From assembly GCA_027924585.1 (NCBI GenBank), contig BSBM01001924.1, positions 21,652 to 85,651 on the forward strand: 64,000 nt of DNA, in the 5' to 3' direction. The notes under the pieces are model-generated. The model did not search any database and was not told the DNA's origin. It was given only the letters and a program-made list of their open reading frames with translations. Source of the stretch: Larix kaempferi. Lineage: Eukaryota; Streptophyta; Pinopsida; Pinales; Pinaceae. Positions 1 through 11,485 of the stretch are shown one piece after another (positions within the stretch are counted from its first letter, which is position 1; each line of letters begins with the position of its first letter). A program made the translations under genes and the position numbers.

Positions 1-740
1 CTTTCTTCTTCAGTGTCATGGTAAGAAAAATCATCAATTACACAAGGATTATGAAAAGGGATCTCAAAAATATTTTCAAAAGATTCACTAATGGAAGACT
101 CAACCATGGATGCTTCTTGATGGAAATCATTGGAATCATCCTCTTCATCTGAAACTTCTTCAGGTAATGATGATAAAATTCTCATAAGTTCCCCTCTTAT
201 GTCAATATTAAGGCAATAATCCTGAGGGGTTGAAATTTGCTCAGTGTCATACATTACCTCATCATGGGACTCAATTGGTTCAGGAGAAGAGGAATTACTT
301 TGATAAGAACAATCGTTAGTTAACTCATTATCGTAATATTCATCATCTTCATCAAGTTGATTTTCATCAATACATTCATCGTCTGATTGCCCTTCCATAG
401 ATTCACCAATTGTTTCTTTCCATTGACTTACTAGCAACTGTTGGAACATGTCATACCCGGTGATGGATCCCGGTGCTAGATAATCAAACCATATCCGAGC
501 ATTTCCCTCTAGAGATGAACCCAGAGACCTCATTAGAACATCCTCCTCGGTTGTTCCCAAACTATCCATATAATACCAGAGATCATACAAATGATTTATA
601 ATTGAAACACCATCGCTTCCATTGAAACGAGGTAATCTTTGATTAAAATTGTTTGGCATAGGATGAGGTGCCCCATAAATTTTAGAGAAGTCAAAGGCTT
701 TTAAACGACCGAAAGTTCTAGGTCGCTCAGAAGCAGCCAT
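1..740 (-). CDS. Ty3-type Gag N-terminal part, D element (runs off left edge)
   Basis: An open frame of about 246 codons runs on the minus strand from an ATG at 740 to the window edge without a stop. Residues 1-110 look like a plant Ty3 retrotransposon Gag: a short basic N-terminus, then the pattern RFNGSDGVSIINHLYDLW, then a segment with EGNARIWFDYL and FQQLLVSQWKE, as in the PF03732-type retrotransposon gag domain. The rest is very acidic (many D/E/S), as in the Gag tails of TAT/Athila elements. It lies about 330 bp downstream of a tRNA-Asp-like primer site and a 4.5-kb LTR on the same strand, which fits Gag as first gene. Gag would package element RNA in cytoplasmic particles. The rest of the element is outside the window. 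The family call is from motifs only. Confidence 0.75.
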   Translation of the reverse strand, partial: MAASERPRTFGRLKAFDFSKIYGAPHPMPNNFNQRLPRFNGSDGVSIINHLYDLWYYMDSLGTTEEDVLMRSLGSSLEGNARIWFDYLAPGSITGYDMFQQLLVSQWKETIGESMEGQSDDECIDENQLDEDDEYYDNELTNDCSYQSNSSSPEPIESHDEVMYDTEQISTPQDYCLNIDIRGELMRILSSLPEEVSDEEDDSNDFHQEASMVESSISESFENIFEIPFHNPCVIDDFSYHDTEEE

Positions 741-1088
741 GGATAATATTTTTATTTTTTATTTTTTATATTTTTATATTTATTTTTAAATTTAAGAACT
801 TGAAAACAAAATGATACACCCCATGGGTTCTAGATAACGATAAGATCTGTTTATAGGGATGTAAATGAGCTCGCTCCTCAGCGGAGTCACGGTTGGGAGT
901 CGCCAGGTAGATTTAAACTCTTCTACCAAGATATGTGTCGTTGTATATGCGGGAAGGACTAGTAGCTTTTCTAAGGTAAGCTTATTGTGTCCCTGGCGCC
1001 AAAATGTTAGGCAAAGAGAACGGGAATGCTTGAAGAAAAGTATGTCGAACTAGGGCAAGCTATTGCCTCCCCGGCAAAGGCGCCAAAA
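741..1088 (-). other. Untranslated leader and primer-binding site of the D element
   Basis: On the minus strand the LTR ends at 1089 and is followed after three bases by an 18-nt primer-binding site (1068-1085, TGGCGCCTTTGCCGGGGA). This matches the complement of the plant tRNA-Asp 3' end at 17 of 18 positions. A second copy of the LTR end plus PBS start (15 bases, GGCGCCAAAATGTTA on the plus strand) sits at 995-1009, 84 bp further into the leader. The remainder is noncoding leader before the Gag ATG at 740. Confidence 0.75.
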
Positions 1089-4000
1089 TGTTATCACCTA
1101 AACTGTAGTTACCCCTATGGATGGATCCAGTCATGGATGGCAATAGGGAGGGGCAACTCAAAAGGTGCAACCACGATCACCTCGACCTCCAATATATGGT
1201 TGTCACGCCAGTCGAGGCAACCTTCACTTTATGTTATCTAGCCCAGACAACAAAGGGGGAGACCCGATCTACTCCCGATAGGAGAGATCAAAACCAAGAC
1301 ACCAAATCAGAGTATTTCCAAGTGAAGTTAGGTGTATGGTTTATCCTAGACCTAAAGATAAAGTCACAAGCCAAGTGGGGGTTCAATAGATATAGCTTTG
1401 GTTCATAGTTGATGTGAGAGTGACTTATAATGTTTGAAGTGAGATCTAGGGCTAGTGTACTAGTTCAATGTTGGAAAATCCACTGCCTTGGGAACTGTGT
1501 CCAATGCAGGGTCGTTTAGGGGTAATATTGGGGCTAACTAGTACATGAGACAAGCTTGACCATGGTTCATGATGTCTTCAAAGGTATAGTTTACCATGCA
1601 TAGGTCAAACCACAAGTCAATCCAACAATCTAGGAAAGTTGAATTAACTTGGAGAAAAACCAGTGCCTTGGGAATTGGGAAGTGGAGTCAAAGTATGGTT
1701 GACTTGTGGTTTAGGACTCCTAGTACTTGGGACAAGTGGGCAATAGAACTCTTGATGGATGAATGTGTCTAGATCTAGGTTTGACCAAAGTGGACCACAA
1801 TCCCTTAAAACAAGGAATGCAATCCCCAAGGCAAGATTTGACAAAGTGATAGTCTAGACCTAGGTTTTGAATTATTCCGGTTTCAGATCTGCAATAATCT
1901 CAAGTACCCAGTTCCTAGAAGTGAGTGAACTCACTTCTCCAAGGTGGTGCGACTTTACCCAAGGAGGCTGAAAGTGGGGTTTAGGTGGGTCAAGACAAGT
2001 CGGATGGCACCCAAATTTTAGATCCGGGTAGATCAGTCAGGTAAGGGTATGGATCTATAGTTTCACGGTAATCCGATGGCTAGATCTTACTAGATCTGAG
2101 TTTAAGTGTTCCAAGTGGTCCAAAGTGGGGTTTAAATCCCTTGAAATGTGGAATAGGGCCCACAAGGTGAATTTCAGAAAAGTGACAACCTGGGTGTATG
2201 TTATTCGATGTGTAGATGTCAAATCAAGTGGAATCTCAAACACCCATCACCTAGATCTAGGTCAACCTGCTCAAACTAGGAAGTGCGCCTTGCTTGGGAG
2301 AGGCTAAGTTGGCCTGGGAAGGGGGTCAAACGGAGGTCAATCCTCACCAAACTATAGATCCGGGATGCCGTGGATGCTATAGAGGTGGGTTCTTAATATT
2401 ACGCCCAACAACCCAATAGATCTAAGTAGATCTGAGAAAATGTAAAATGAGGGTTTTAAGATATTTAGGGTTTCAACAATTTATGAGCTATGTCAATGGA
2501 TTGGATAAAGGAAAGAGAAACAAACCTGTGGATCTTACCTGGGTAACCTTGTAGATGCCTTGATGATGATGATCTATGCAAACCCGATCAATTTGAGAAG
2601 CTTTGAGGTAGTTTCTATGCAAGTCGATTTGGTCCAAGAAGCCAATGCGCCCTCTCTCCTGCACAACAAACGTCAACAATATCAGATTTGATGCATCAAG
2701 AGATAAGACTAATGCCACAAAAGAAGTAACAGAAAGATAGCATAGATCACAATGATGCTAATGATAACCCCCTGATACAAGCGAATGCCAAGAAAGTCGA
2801 TTTGAAGAAGCCTTGCAAAATCGCCCTTGTTGAAGTCGCCCTCCTGTAGACAAACAATGATTTCCAAAAAAGATAGATCTTACCACAATTTCCAAATGCT
2901 AGGTTGCAATAGACTTTCCAATCACCATCTAAGAACCCCAGATGCAAAGGAGACCACAAGAATTTCCACAAGAATATTTTTCTATACCAATAATCCAAGA
3001 GCCAAAGACCCCTTACAATGAGAGGCTCTCTCCTTTAAATAGGAAGGAGAGGCACCAAAACCCTAACCACTTTTTGAATGAGTGGCTAAGATTAGAAGAT
3101 ACAAATGTCTAATCAATGGTTGAGATGAGCTCAACAACATAATACATGGATCACACATAAAATATAACATAAGTGGACAAAATCGCCCTAGAAGAGGGGA
3201 ATCCCACCAAATCATGATGATGAAATATCATAAGAGGCTTATGGTGGGTCCAAGGGGTAATTTTATCCCTCCTTGGTCAATCCCCATAGCTCAATAACCA
3301 ATAAATAATCATGAATGTACCAAATCGTGCCTCCATAGTGAAGTCGTGGTCCTCAAAAGACCTCAAAAATCCACAGAAAGTGCCATAAATGATGGATGCG
3401 GGCCCCGATGAAGCTGAAACTGCTGGAGAAGGTGTGGAAGGTCCCGATCTATCATCACTGATCATCCCATGCCATAACTTTGCCTCAGTAGCCCAAATCG
3501 ATTTCCTCAATAGCCATTTCTACCAATCCTGAAATGCCTCGGGAAGCGTGAAACTGCCCCAAACAGCCTCCTGGAGTGCTGGCGCTGTCAAGGTGAGGGC
3601 ACCAATGTGTCCGGAAGGGGGGGTAATATGGTAAAAACAAGTGTCTGGACCACCCCCTCCATCATCAGCGCCCTAGGTCAACCGGATAAAAGTCATCTCT
3701 GCTCCGACAGGGCCTCCAACAGACCAAAACTGCACTGGGACAGCCTACTGAGGCTCAATCATCACTGTAAGTGCCCGGAACTGAAAACAAACTGTCCCAT
3801 TGGACTCAGAAGGTCCAAATCTATCCAAGATGTGTACTCATACACCATATGAGTCTCTGCATGATCAAAATAAATATCCAATATACCGGAACAGGGCCAA
3901 TAATAATGCGCTGTACATATACAAACACTGCTGTAACCCCAGAATCATCATCATAACCCTGTAGCTGCTGCATAGAATCATCCTGTATGTGTACATAGAC

Positions 4001-5628
4001 CATATATCATCTATCCATATCATCATAAGGTCTAACATCTCATGTCCCATGGTCCTCCATGGTCAAACTAGGTCCAACCAAGACCAAATATAACTCAGTC
4101 TATCATCCAAGGCTGCTGAAAAGTATCAAGGTTAATACATGCTTTACAATTTATTCAAATAACAATTATAACACAGAGTAATCATGACTGGCGATCTAAA
4201 TCCAAATTTATAGTGTCGTTAATTATTATTATTACTCAGACTAGACTTTCAAGATCATACTCATTTCATAGTTGTGATCAATTTGCTAGTGAAGGGTGAA
4301 GGCTTAAATTAACTGGCTAGGCTAAGGGATGACTTAGCTGTCTTGACTTTGTGACACTTTGGCAAGGGAAAGGGAATACACCATAGTATATACTGAATGA
4401 GCAATAACACAGGGAATGGCGGTGTCTCACAAATGGATGAGTTGTTTGAAGAGGGTTTATTCACCTTCACAGATGCGCACAATCCATAATACAAATAAGG
4501 CCAGCAATTGTTTAGATATAGCATTTAAGTTCCATTGCTTTTTGGGCCTGAAGTTTCCATAGCCTTGATCTATGTGTGTTTACAAACACATTGCATAGAT
4601 TTACATTTTTTCTTTAGGCTTTCTGCTGCAGGTGTGTTTTTAAGGCACTTGTTTACCTGAGCACTTCTAGGTGTGTCATGGACAACTTGTTTACCTAGGT
4701 ATTTATTTTCCACAAGATATAACATTTCATTTTTTATGGCCACTTTCATTTGGCACGCCTTTCATTCATGTGTGTTTAGAAACACATTGCATGAATGGGC
4801 TTTTCATACAAGATATAGCATTTCATTTTCCAGATTTTGTATTGATGGCAGCACTAAAAGTTTCAGGTTTAGCCAACACAACTTTAATGACTAGGGGGAA
4901 TTCACAAGGAACTCCAACTCACCATAGGTAAGTTTTGTCACCAACTCAGAGCCGAGACACAATAAACAGGGAAGCTCATCCAATACAGAGGCTACAGTGG
5001 GGAAAAGTCCTCCATGCCACTAGTCAAGTAGTAAGTCAAGGTGATAATCTAAAAGGTAGGCCATGGATGGATGAAAACAATGAAATGATGGAGCCAACAC
5101 TAGCAAGCCAGAGTATGGTGTAATGATCACCTCTATTCTCCCTAAGGAGGGTATGTACCAATGAGTATGAATAGTGAACTTCTAAGTCTGAGTAGGGACA
5201 GTATAATATATATAATAGATCAACCAGGTCCATATATCTATATGATCGCCAGATCATGACACTAAGTGCTAAGACATGCTATAAGAATAAGTATAAAAGC
5301 AATCTAACCATAACACCGTAATATACCTGCTGAGTCATATACCTGAATGCACATCAACCTGTACCATCATCTGTCCTCTGGAACTGCTGCTGTAACTCTG
5401 GGCACTACTGTCTGCTCTGTACCAATGGTATAATGGCTACATCGGTCATCTCTCTGAGTGTCCTGAAACTCAGTCATGGCATGGGGAATATAACTGCTGT
5501 CCACAATCTGATAGTGATCCAATATAGATGCTCATCTCGGCATCTCAAATGCAAGGGAACTGGCTGAATGGTGTACTGGAATGAGAAAAATAATGTATGG
5601 TAGCCCGGCTACTATATATGTGATAACA
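1089..5628 (-). mobile_element. Giant 5' LTR of Ty3 D element (D1, 4,540 bp)
   Basis: The block starts TGTTATCAC and ends GTGATAACA, a perfect 9-bp terminal inverted repeat with TG/CA ends. It is repeated at 15,333-19,850 in the same orientation and at 28,128-33,803 inverted. PBS and Gag next to its left end on the minus strand make it a 5' LTR read leftwards. A TATTTAAA core-promoter candidate on the minus strand lies at 3,033-3,042, at a position conserved in the other copies. The 5 bases outside the right end are AATAC; the matching target copy must lie outside the window. No coding capacity is seen inside. It interrupts a Copia element just upstream of that element's polypurine tract. Confidence 0.88.
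3033..3042 (-). promoter_or_regulatory. TATA-like box of the D-family LTR
   Basis: The plus-strand string TTTAAATAGG reads CCTATTTAAA on the minus strand. The same place in D2 (about 17,282-17,291) has the same bases, and D3 has CTTATAAAAAGAG at 30,758-30,770 on the plus strand, followed in each case by CTCTC-rich DNA and a CATTGTAA motif. Conservation across copies supports it as the LTR core promoter; transcription was not tested. Confidence 0.5.
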
Positions 5629-5640
5629 AATACCTTCCTA

Positions 5641-5652
5641 GTTAAGAGGGAG
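5641..5652 (+). other. Polypurine tract of a Copia element
   Basis: GTTAAGAGGGAG lies directly before the TG of the LTR at 5,653. This is the usual plus-strand primer form in plant Copia elements. The body of this Copia element would continue on the far side of the D element, outside the window. Confidence 0.7.
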
Positions 5653-6230
5653 TGTTGTTGTAAATGTAACTTCAGAAGATATTCAATTGTATTTTATATT
5701 TATATTATTATTGTATTTTACTTGTACTTCCGCTAGAGATGTTTTTCCTCCGTTCGGGGATGTCATTATTATGTTAGGTCATTGAGGTAAAACCTCCATT
5801 GTAAGTCGGGGCAATAGCACCCCAAAGAATAAATGTAAAATGTATTATTGAGTCTCCCTAGGACAAGTCGGCCCAGTGAGGTTAGTGAGGTCAGCCCCAT
5901 TAGGAAAAAGGTCACCCACACATAAAGTATAAATGGAGAGCATGCTCTCTCATTTGGACACACCACTCACTCACTCAAGTTCGCATAAGCAGAGAGAGAA
6001 GACAAGTTCGCTGGAGGAGAAAGAGAGAGAGCTGCAGAATACATCTTATATTTGGGTTTTCCATTTTGCTTGATATTGTATTAGTGACAAATCTATCTTT
6101 GAGGAAGTTGCGGGGTTTTCTCCTTTATAGTTTCCCCAAGGAAAATGATTGTGTCTATTGTGTTTTGTTGTGCTTGTCTATCTTTCAGTTAAAGATCTAG
6201 TTAATTTGAATTAAAGCCCAAACTCTAACA
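5653..6230 (+). mobile_element. Copia 3' LTR (578 bp)
   Basis: Starts TGTTGTTGTAAATG after a polypurine tract and ends AACTCTAACA, the typical end of plant Copia LTRs. A TATAAA box is at about 5,929-5,934, followed by a purine-rich leader-like stretch (GAGAGAGAAG) near 5,990. No PBS follows, so this is the 3' LTR. The 5 bases after it are CAAAA. Its 5' partner is not in the window. Confidence 0.78.
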
Positions 6231-6840
6231 CAAAACAGCTGTAATTAATGCACCTTGGGAAGTGCACCTCAACCCACACGTGTGCCTCCAATTCGTACAG
6301 TTGTACAACCTACTGTACTGCCGTCTTGGAATGTGTGCGCCATTTCTCTGCTTGTTGAAAAAATTGCCTACGTCAACACTCACAACTACCTCGAAATATG
6401 TGCCCTCCTCTCTGTCCTCATGACTTAGGGAAGTGCACCCCCTTTCTTGGAATTTGTGCCCTAGTTCTTCATCCTTGGTTGTTCAAGAATATCTACTCCT
6501 TCAGTCAATCTCTGAGTGAGTGAATGTGTCAATTGCTTTTTCCTTTACCCTCTACCTCTCTTTTATAATCCTCCTGTGACTTTTAGGGTTCCAAAACCCT
6601 AATTCCATCTTGGAATATTTTTCAAAACTCACTTTAGAAAAATAAAGTAAATTAATTAATTAACTTTTCACCGAAAATAATAAAAGTCAATTTTCTGGAA
6701 AAGTGAAAAGGGTAAAGTCTAGACATCTCATGCATGCTTCCAACACTGAAGCCATGCAGAGCACTTGTCCTCAGTTACTCCAAAATCGACACTCCCTCTT
6801 AATGAGGAAAGTGTTCTTCACCACTCCTAGCTTATCTCTA
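6231..6840. other. Unassigned intergenic DNA
   Basis: No coding frame, terminal repeat or known motif could be supported. The stretch includes CT-rich DNA and the phrase GGGTTCCAAAACCCTAATTC, common in plant LTR untranslated regions, so it may be LTR-derived. Confidence 0.3.
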
Positions 6841-6849
6841 AAGAAAACA

Positions 6850-7200
6850 AACCTAAGCTACGGGGGAGCACCCCCTCCCTCAACGCTTCGCTCCCGAAGC
6901 GCATGCCCAGAAGGAGCAATCAAGAAGCACCCTCTATATCGCGCTTACTGATCGCTCCCTTCTGGGAGTGTTTTTTAAGAGCGCACTCCTTGGGGAAAAA
7001 AAACGCCTTTGCTCCCTTGAAATTCGCCTTGAAGTTCGAATTTGACTTGAAGTTCGACATCAAGTTCGACTTAAAGTTCGACTTTGAAATTTGGCTTTAA
7101 GTTTGGCTTCAAGTTCGAATTTGGTTGAAGTTCGACGAATTTCGGATTTCAAGGTTGAAATTCGCCGAATGCGGTGACTAAGGTTTTAACCCCCATGGGC
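6850..7200. repeat. GC-rich palindromic segment plus AAGTTCGA minisatellite
   Basis: From 6,880 there is a small palindrome, CGCTTCG..CGAAGCG. From about 7,017 to 7,165 the motif AAGTTCGA or close variants (AAGTTCGAC, AAGTTTGGC, AAATTTGGC) recurs about ten times at 12-18 bp spacing. The chance translation alternates K-F-D/E-L. Such subterminal motif clusters are typical of hAT-like DNA transposons, but no paired terminus or target duplication was found. Confidence 0.5.
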
Positions 7201-7206
7201 CCTCAT

Positions 7207-7365
7207 TTCTACCTTTGTCGTGTCCTGGAATCGGGACACGGTGTTGACAGTGCAGGACACAATGCAAAACCGTGTCCGACATGTGTTTGCATCGTGTCCA
7301 TGTCCGACACGATAACACGGGACATGGAGGGGGTTTAGGACGTGTCCGGTTTCCTAGGTGCTAAG
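7207..7365. repeat. Clustered CGTGTCC / GGACACG motifs
   Basis: Within about 150 bp the 7-mer core GTGTCC or its complement GGACAC occurs roughly eight times in both orientations, some as near palindromes (for example GTGTCC..GGGACACG at 7,219-7,240). This resembles subterminal transposase-binding arrays of hAT elements. No transposase or defined ends are visible. Confidence 0.45.
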
Positions 7366-7485
7366 GTTGTTTGCAGATATCATTGAAGGGCTCTCCCCTG
7401 GATGAATAACTACCAAAGAAGTTCGAAACGATAGACCAAGGTTGGGTCTAGCCCTCCTCTCCTATGCTTACCTAATCATGCCCTG

Positions 7486-8160
7486 CTAGTTCGATTGGTA
7501 ACACCCAGGCACCGAATCAAAGGCCTTCCTGAAGTACACAAAGGAACAAAAGACTCTAGAATACGACTGTGCAGCATCTTCAATGAAAACTTTAGGGCTA
7601 AGGATGTGATGAATAGTTTTGTAATCTCTCTTGAAGCCTGCTTGATTTCTGGTTCTAATTTTTCCTCTTTCCAACTGTTCAGAAAGGAGCATGTCCAGGA
7701 CTGTACCATAGAGCTTGGCAAAAGAGTGCCCAGTCATAATAGTTTGGATCAGTGTTGACAACTAACTTGTAAATAGGATGAATAATATGCTCCAACCAAG
7801 ATGAAGAAAAACTCAAGCAGACTACATCATTGAAGACATCAGCAATAGAAAAGGCAAGAGAATCCAGAGTCCACACCATACTTGAGGAACTCAGCTTGGA
7901 GCCCTTCACCATCTACAGCTTTGCTGGTGATCAATGACTGGCCACATGCACATTCAAATTTCCATAAATAATCCTGATGAAGTCCTTGTCTTATTAAGAA
8001 AGAGCAACTTGTTATCTGCCCCAGCTCCACCTATAAGAAATTGGTAAAAGGAGACAACCATTTTAGTTCGGATATTTTCATTCCACTGCAAGCAAGGAAA
8101 GATAATTTGTATCCACTTTGCAACACAGAAAGGGATGCACAAGTATGCCATGAACTAGGA
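7486..8160 (-). pseudogene. LINE reverse transcriptase fragment
   Basis: Reading leftwards from about 8,030, overlapping minus-strand frames give KAVDGEGLQAEFLKYG, then LEHIIHPIYK, then GHSFAKLYGTVLDMLL, ARNQAGF-like RTRNQAGFKRDYKTI, and FVYFRKAFDSVPGCY. These are, in order, the linker and fingers/palm blocks of a non-LTR retrotransposon reverse transcriptase; the last block normally reads FVDFRKAFDSVPR, so an Asp of catalytic motif A is replaced by Tyr. The frame shifts at least twice. The same family occurs at 61,036-62,340. The catalytic YADD block and everything after it is missing, so it is a truncated, dead copy. The LINE clade is not assigned. Confidence 0.75.
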
Positions 8161-9190
8161 ATCAAACCATTGTAGAATTCTGAATCAACAATGCAAACAT
8201 TTATGACCAGGCAATGAAATCATGAATGAAAGCCTAAAGCAGAAAACCCTTATTATTACTTTTCATATCAATGCTTGAATATAGTAGTTTCAGATTAGAA
8301 ACAAAATGGCATTAAACTTTTAAAGGAATAAACGGCACACAGTTATAATGAGTACATTAGTCAAAGTAAGCAAGGAATCCAAGAGCATCAACAAACATTT
8401 TATCTATGTAACAGCTACAACTACCGCTAATGTATAAACAACCTGACTAGTAATAAGGGATGAAGCCTAGAAGAATGTGCTCTGTGCTACCCTTTAAAAT
8501 GCATGCTCATTTTGAGGTATTATTTTCAGCATGGTAGTGTCATCTTCAGGTTTGTTCATTTCCAGCAAGTAATCCAATCTCAAAGCTTATGACAGATATC
8601 TAATGAAGAGTGGAGAAACTATAAATCCAGCAGTACAAGCCTGGTTTTCCATAATAGACCTCAGCTGGTAGCAGTAAGAATTTACAGAGGATAGATACCA
8701 GATTTTAATGATTTGTCCTGTCAGTTAATTGACAAAAATGCTTAGACCTTTTTCAACTGCTTTTGTGCTGATATTTGAAGTTTATATGATAGTTGGTCTG
8801 ACAGCATTAGGAGCAGTGAATGCACTCACATTTTCAGATCTGTTTGAGGATAGATTTGGTGGCAGCATTCTCATCACCAGTGTGTGTGCCTTGTGAAGGT
8901 GCATTTCCAGCATGTTCAGCATTGAACGCCTACTGATGGAGGCTGCTGTTGGCTCTCAAATGCCAGATTCCAAAAGTAGTGATGGTCATTTGTATTCAAG
9001 ATCTGCTGTCACAGACCTGGCAGAAGGATACATATTACAAACAGAGGTTATATGACAGCTCAGGGGTCTCATTTCTACAACTATTGAGCATGTTATAGTT
9101 CCAGATGTCAGGCCGCAACTACAGTATGGATATGAAGGTCAATGAGATGGAGTTAGAAAGATGGTTTATGCTGGGCAAGAGGTTGCTGGA
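8161..9190. other. Unassigned intergenic DNA upstream of the GOGAT fragment
   Basis: No supported gene. A short plus-strand run near 8,915-9,000 (SIERLLMEAAVGSQMPDSK) is open for about 45 codons but is not recognised. If the GOGAT fragment kept introns, part of this DNA could be former intron. Confidence 0.25.
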
Positions 9191-9972
9191 AGTCCCCACA
9201 GCCTTCATTGTTATGAGAAGTTAGCTGCTGGCAATTGCTGTGATTGTGCCAAATACAGATCAAAAGGGAAATGATTACAGTGAAGTGTCATTAGTGTGTC
9301 AGCGCTCTCATGTGGACGCCACATGTATTCAAATATGGTGTTCGTTCAGGTGACAGATCTCCAGTATGGGAAAATGCCAACAGTTACCATCAAGCAAGCT
9401 CAGAAGAATTTCGGCAAGGCAATAAGGCTGGCTTTCCAAAAATATTTTCAAAAATGGGTATCTCCTTGCTTTCTATTTATTGTGAACACAAATTTTGAGA
9501 TATATGGGCTCAGTAAAGAGGTGGTTAACATAGCATTTTGTGGGAGTGTCTCTTGAATTGGTGGTTTGAATCTGGACAAATTCGTAGGGGAGTCAATTTG
9601 GGTGAAAACCTTCTCTGAGGATACCACTAGGAGGCTTGAAAACTCCAGTTTTATACAGTTTAGACCTGGAGGTGAATATCATGGCAATAATCCATGGATG
9701 TCAAAATTATTACATAAGGTTGCTGCACATTCAGTCTACTAACAACACTGACCAGTAAATGTCCTTCATGACCTCCTAGAATTTGCAAGTGATCGACTTC
9801 CTATTCCTGTCAGAAAGGTCAAACCAGCTTCAGAAATTGTGCAGCGCTTTCATACTGAGGGCATGCCACTTGGTGATATCTCAAGGGAAACATATGTATT
9901 GATTGCCATACAAAGAATAGAATTGGAGGAAAATATTATTCAGGGGAAGGTGGCAAAGATCTTGTGTGTTGG
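9190..9972 (+). pseudogene. Ferredoxin-dependent glutamate synthase pseudogene fragment
   Basis: Plus-strand frames carry a run of blocks in the order found in plant Fd-GOGAT: GKMPTVTIKQAQKNF (from 9,368), FEIYGLSKEVVNIAFCGSVS (to 9,552), VKTFSED and [22 protein letters not shown] (9,600-9,690), PVNVLHDLLEFASDR, IPVRKVKPASEIVQRF, GMPLGDISRETY, and after a frame shift NRIGGKYYSGEGG. They cover the end of the central domain and the start of the FMN/synthase domain, roughly residues 850-1,130 of about 1,600. Fd-GOGAT makes glutamate from glutamine and 2-oxoglutarate in plastids. Stops (TGA after SVS, others before PVNV) and frame shifts show it is dead. About 200 codons run on without an intron, suggesting a processed copy. 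Homology stops at 9,972, exactly where an LTR-like TGTTACACC begins. The match from 9,190 to 9,360 is weak. Confidence 0.8.
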
Positions 9973-10305
9973 TGTTACACCCCATTTTGCATGGGTGTCC
10001 ACTTGTAATTTTCATCACAAACTTCATGGAGGTGGCATGTTGATGATGCCTTGGATGATAGTGCTTGGATGTTCATGGAGATTCAATGAATGCAAGTTTT
10101 CATGTTGTTTTTGTGGAAAACATGACTTTGTATTCAAACCCTTCTTTCTCCAACGCCCTAGCTCAGATGGCAGCTTATGATATATGGATGGAAAGTTATT
10201 TCAGAGGACCATCTCATGGTGCTAAAAGCTCGGCCTAGATCTCCAAGGTGTTAGAGTTAGAGTAATCAAGTCATTTTTCTAGGACGTTTTTGCTGGTTTC
10301 TGGGT

Positions 10306-10645
10306 CGTTTTTCAGCAGCTTGGTACCCTGTCTTCAGGAGGATGGATCTCTCTCATCCAAACTCTATTTTGGAAGTCCCATATATGTTGGAAAGCTCCTT
10401 CCAAAACCTTTCCAAAGGTACAAAACGCTCATCCAGATTCGTAACAGTTTGGGAGCACTGGAATCATCTTTCCGGCCGTTTTTCAGCAGTTCAGTACCCT
10501 GTCTTCAGGAGGGTAGATCTCACTCAATCATAGCTCGGTTTGGGAAGTGCCATATATGGTTGGAAAGCTCTTTCCAAGACCTTTCCAAAGGTATAGAACG
10601 CTCAGCGAGATTCCAAGGGGTTTGAGAATGCTAGGTTCATTTTTC
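10306..10645 (+). repeat. Two tandem 171-bp units
   Basis: The unit starts CGTTTTTCAGCAG at 10,306 and again at 10,477. Shared landmarks are ACCCTGTCTTCAGGAGG, CCATATATG, TTGGAAAGCTC and CCTTTCCAAAGGTA. The period is a multiple of three, so both units read open for 111 codons, but the product is unrecognised and this is probably chance in an LTR. Confidence 0.75.
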
Positions 10646-11404
10646 AAGCCATTTTTCATCTTTTGGACCTATTTCCAACACTTGGTTTGATTCTATTGGC
10701 ACATGCTTGGACCATTGGCACCAATTTTGAGGAGAATATTTAGTTGTTAGAGGTATCTAAGGGGTCAAAACCTAGATCTAACCTCTTCTCATCAATGTTT
10801 GACCTAGATCTAGTTGTGCACCCTCTCTTGGGCCTTATGTATTTTGGGTGTTGTACATGTGGCTTTGACCACTTTATTTTATTGCTTTGTTAGGAGTTTG
10901 TTAGAAGCAAGTGGGGCGTTTGTATTATTTTACCCCACCCTAGGCTAGATCTTGTTAGAAAGTGACAATGAAGGAAGGTCTTTCTACATGCATGTGTCCT
11001 TGCATGCAGAAGACATTAATTGGAGAAGCCAATAAAATGTATTTAATTAATTTTTCCTAAGTTTACTTTGGAAAATTAATTAAAGTGATCTAATTTTTAA
11101 TTGACTTATTGGAATACTTTTTAAATAAAGTAAAAGTGAAAAATATTGAAGTAATGGCTGATTTAATCTTAGCCATTGATTTCACCGGAGGATCTCATCC
11201 ATAGATCTATAGTGAGATTATGTCATTCACTTAGCCAATGAGTTATATAAGAAAGATCAATTGGTGGAGAGGACACTCATTCATTCCGACAGAGATTGAG
11301 AGAGCGGTTTTAACAAAGAAGTTTTTGAGAAGAAGACGAAAGAGCAGAAGGCAGATTTGCAAAGGCAGACTGACAGAGTGAGAAACAGCAACAGGCAGAG
11401 GTGA

Positions 11405-11485
11405 CAGTACGGAAATCCGTACAGTCTGTACAGTCATATGGATTCCGTACAGCAGGCCATACGGATCCGTACAGCAGCAACAGCA
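11405..11485. repeat. CCGTACAG palindromic motif cluster
   Basis: Within 80 bp the motif CCGTACAG or TGTACAG occurs four times, partly facing its complement: GTACGGAAATCCGTAC is a palindrome with a two-base spacer, and GGATTCCGTACAG is followed by CCATACGGATCCGTACAG. It lies downstream of a TATATAAG-like site in a likely LTR leader. Confidence 0.6.
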
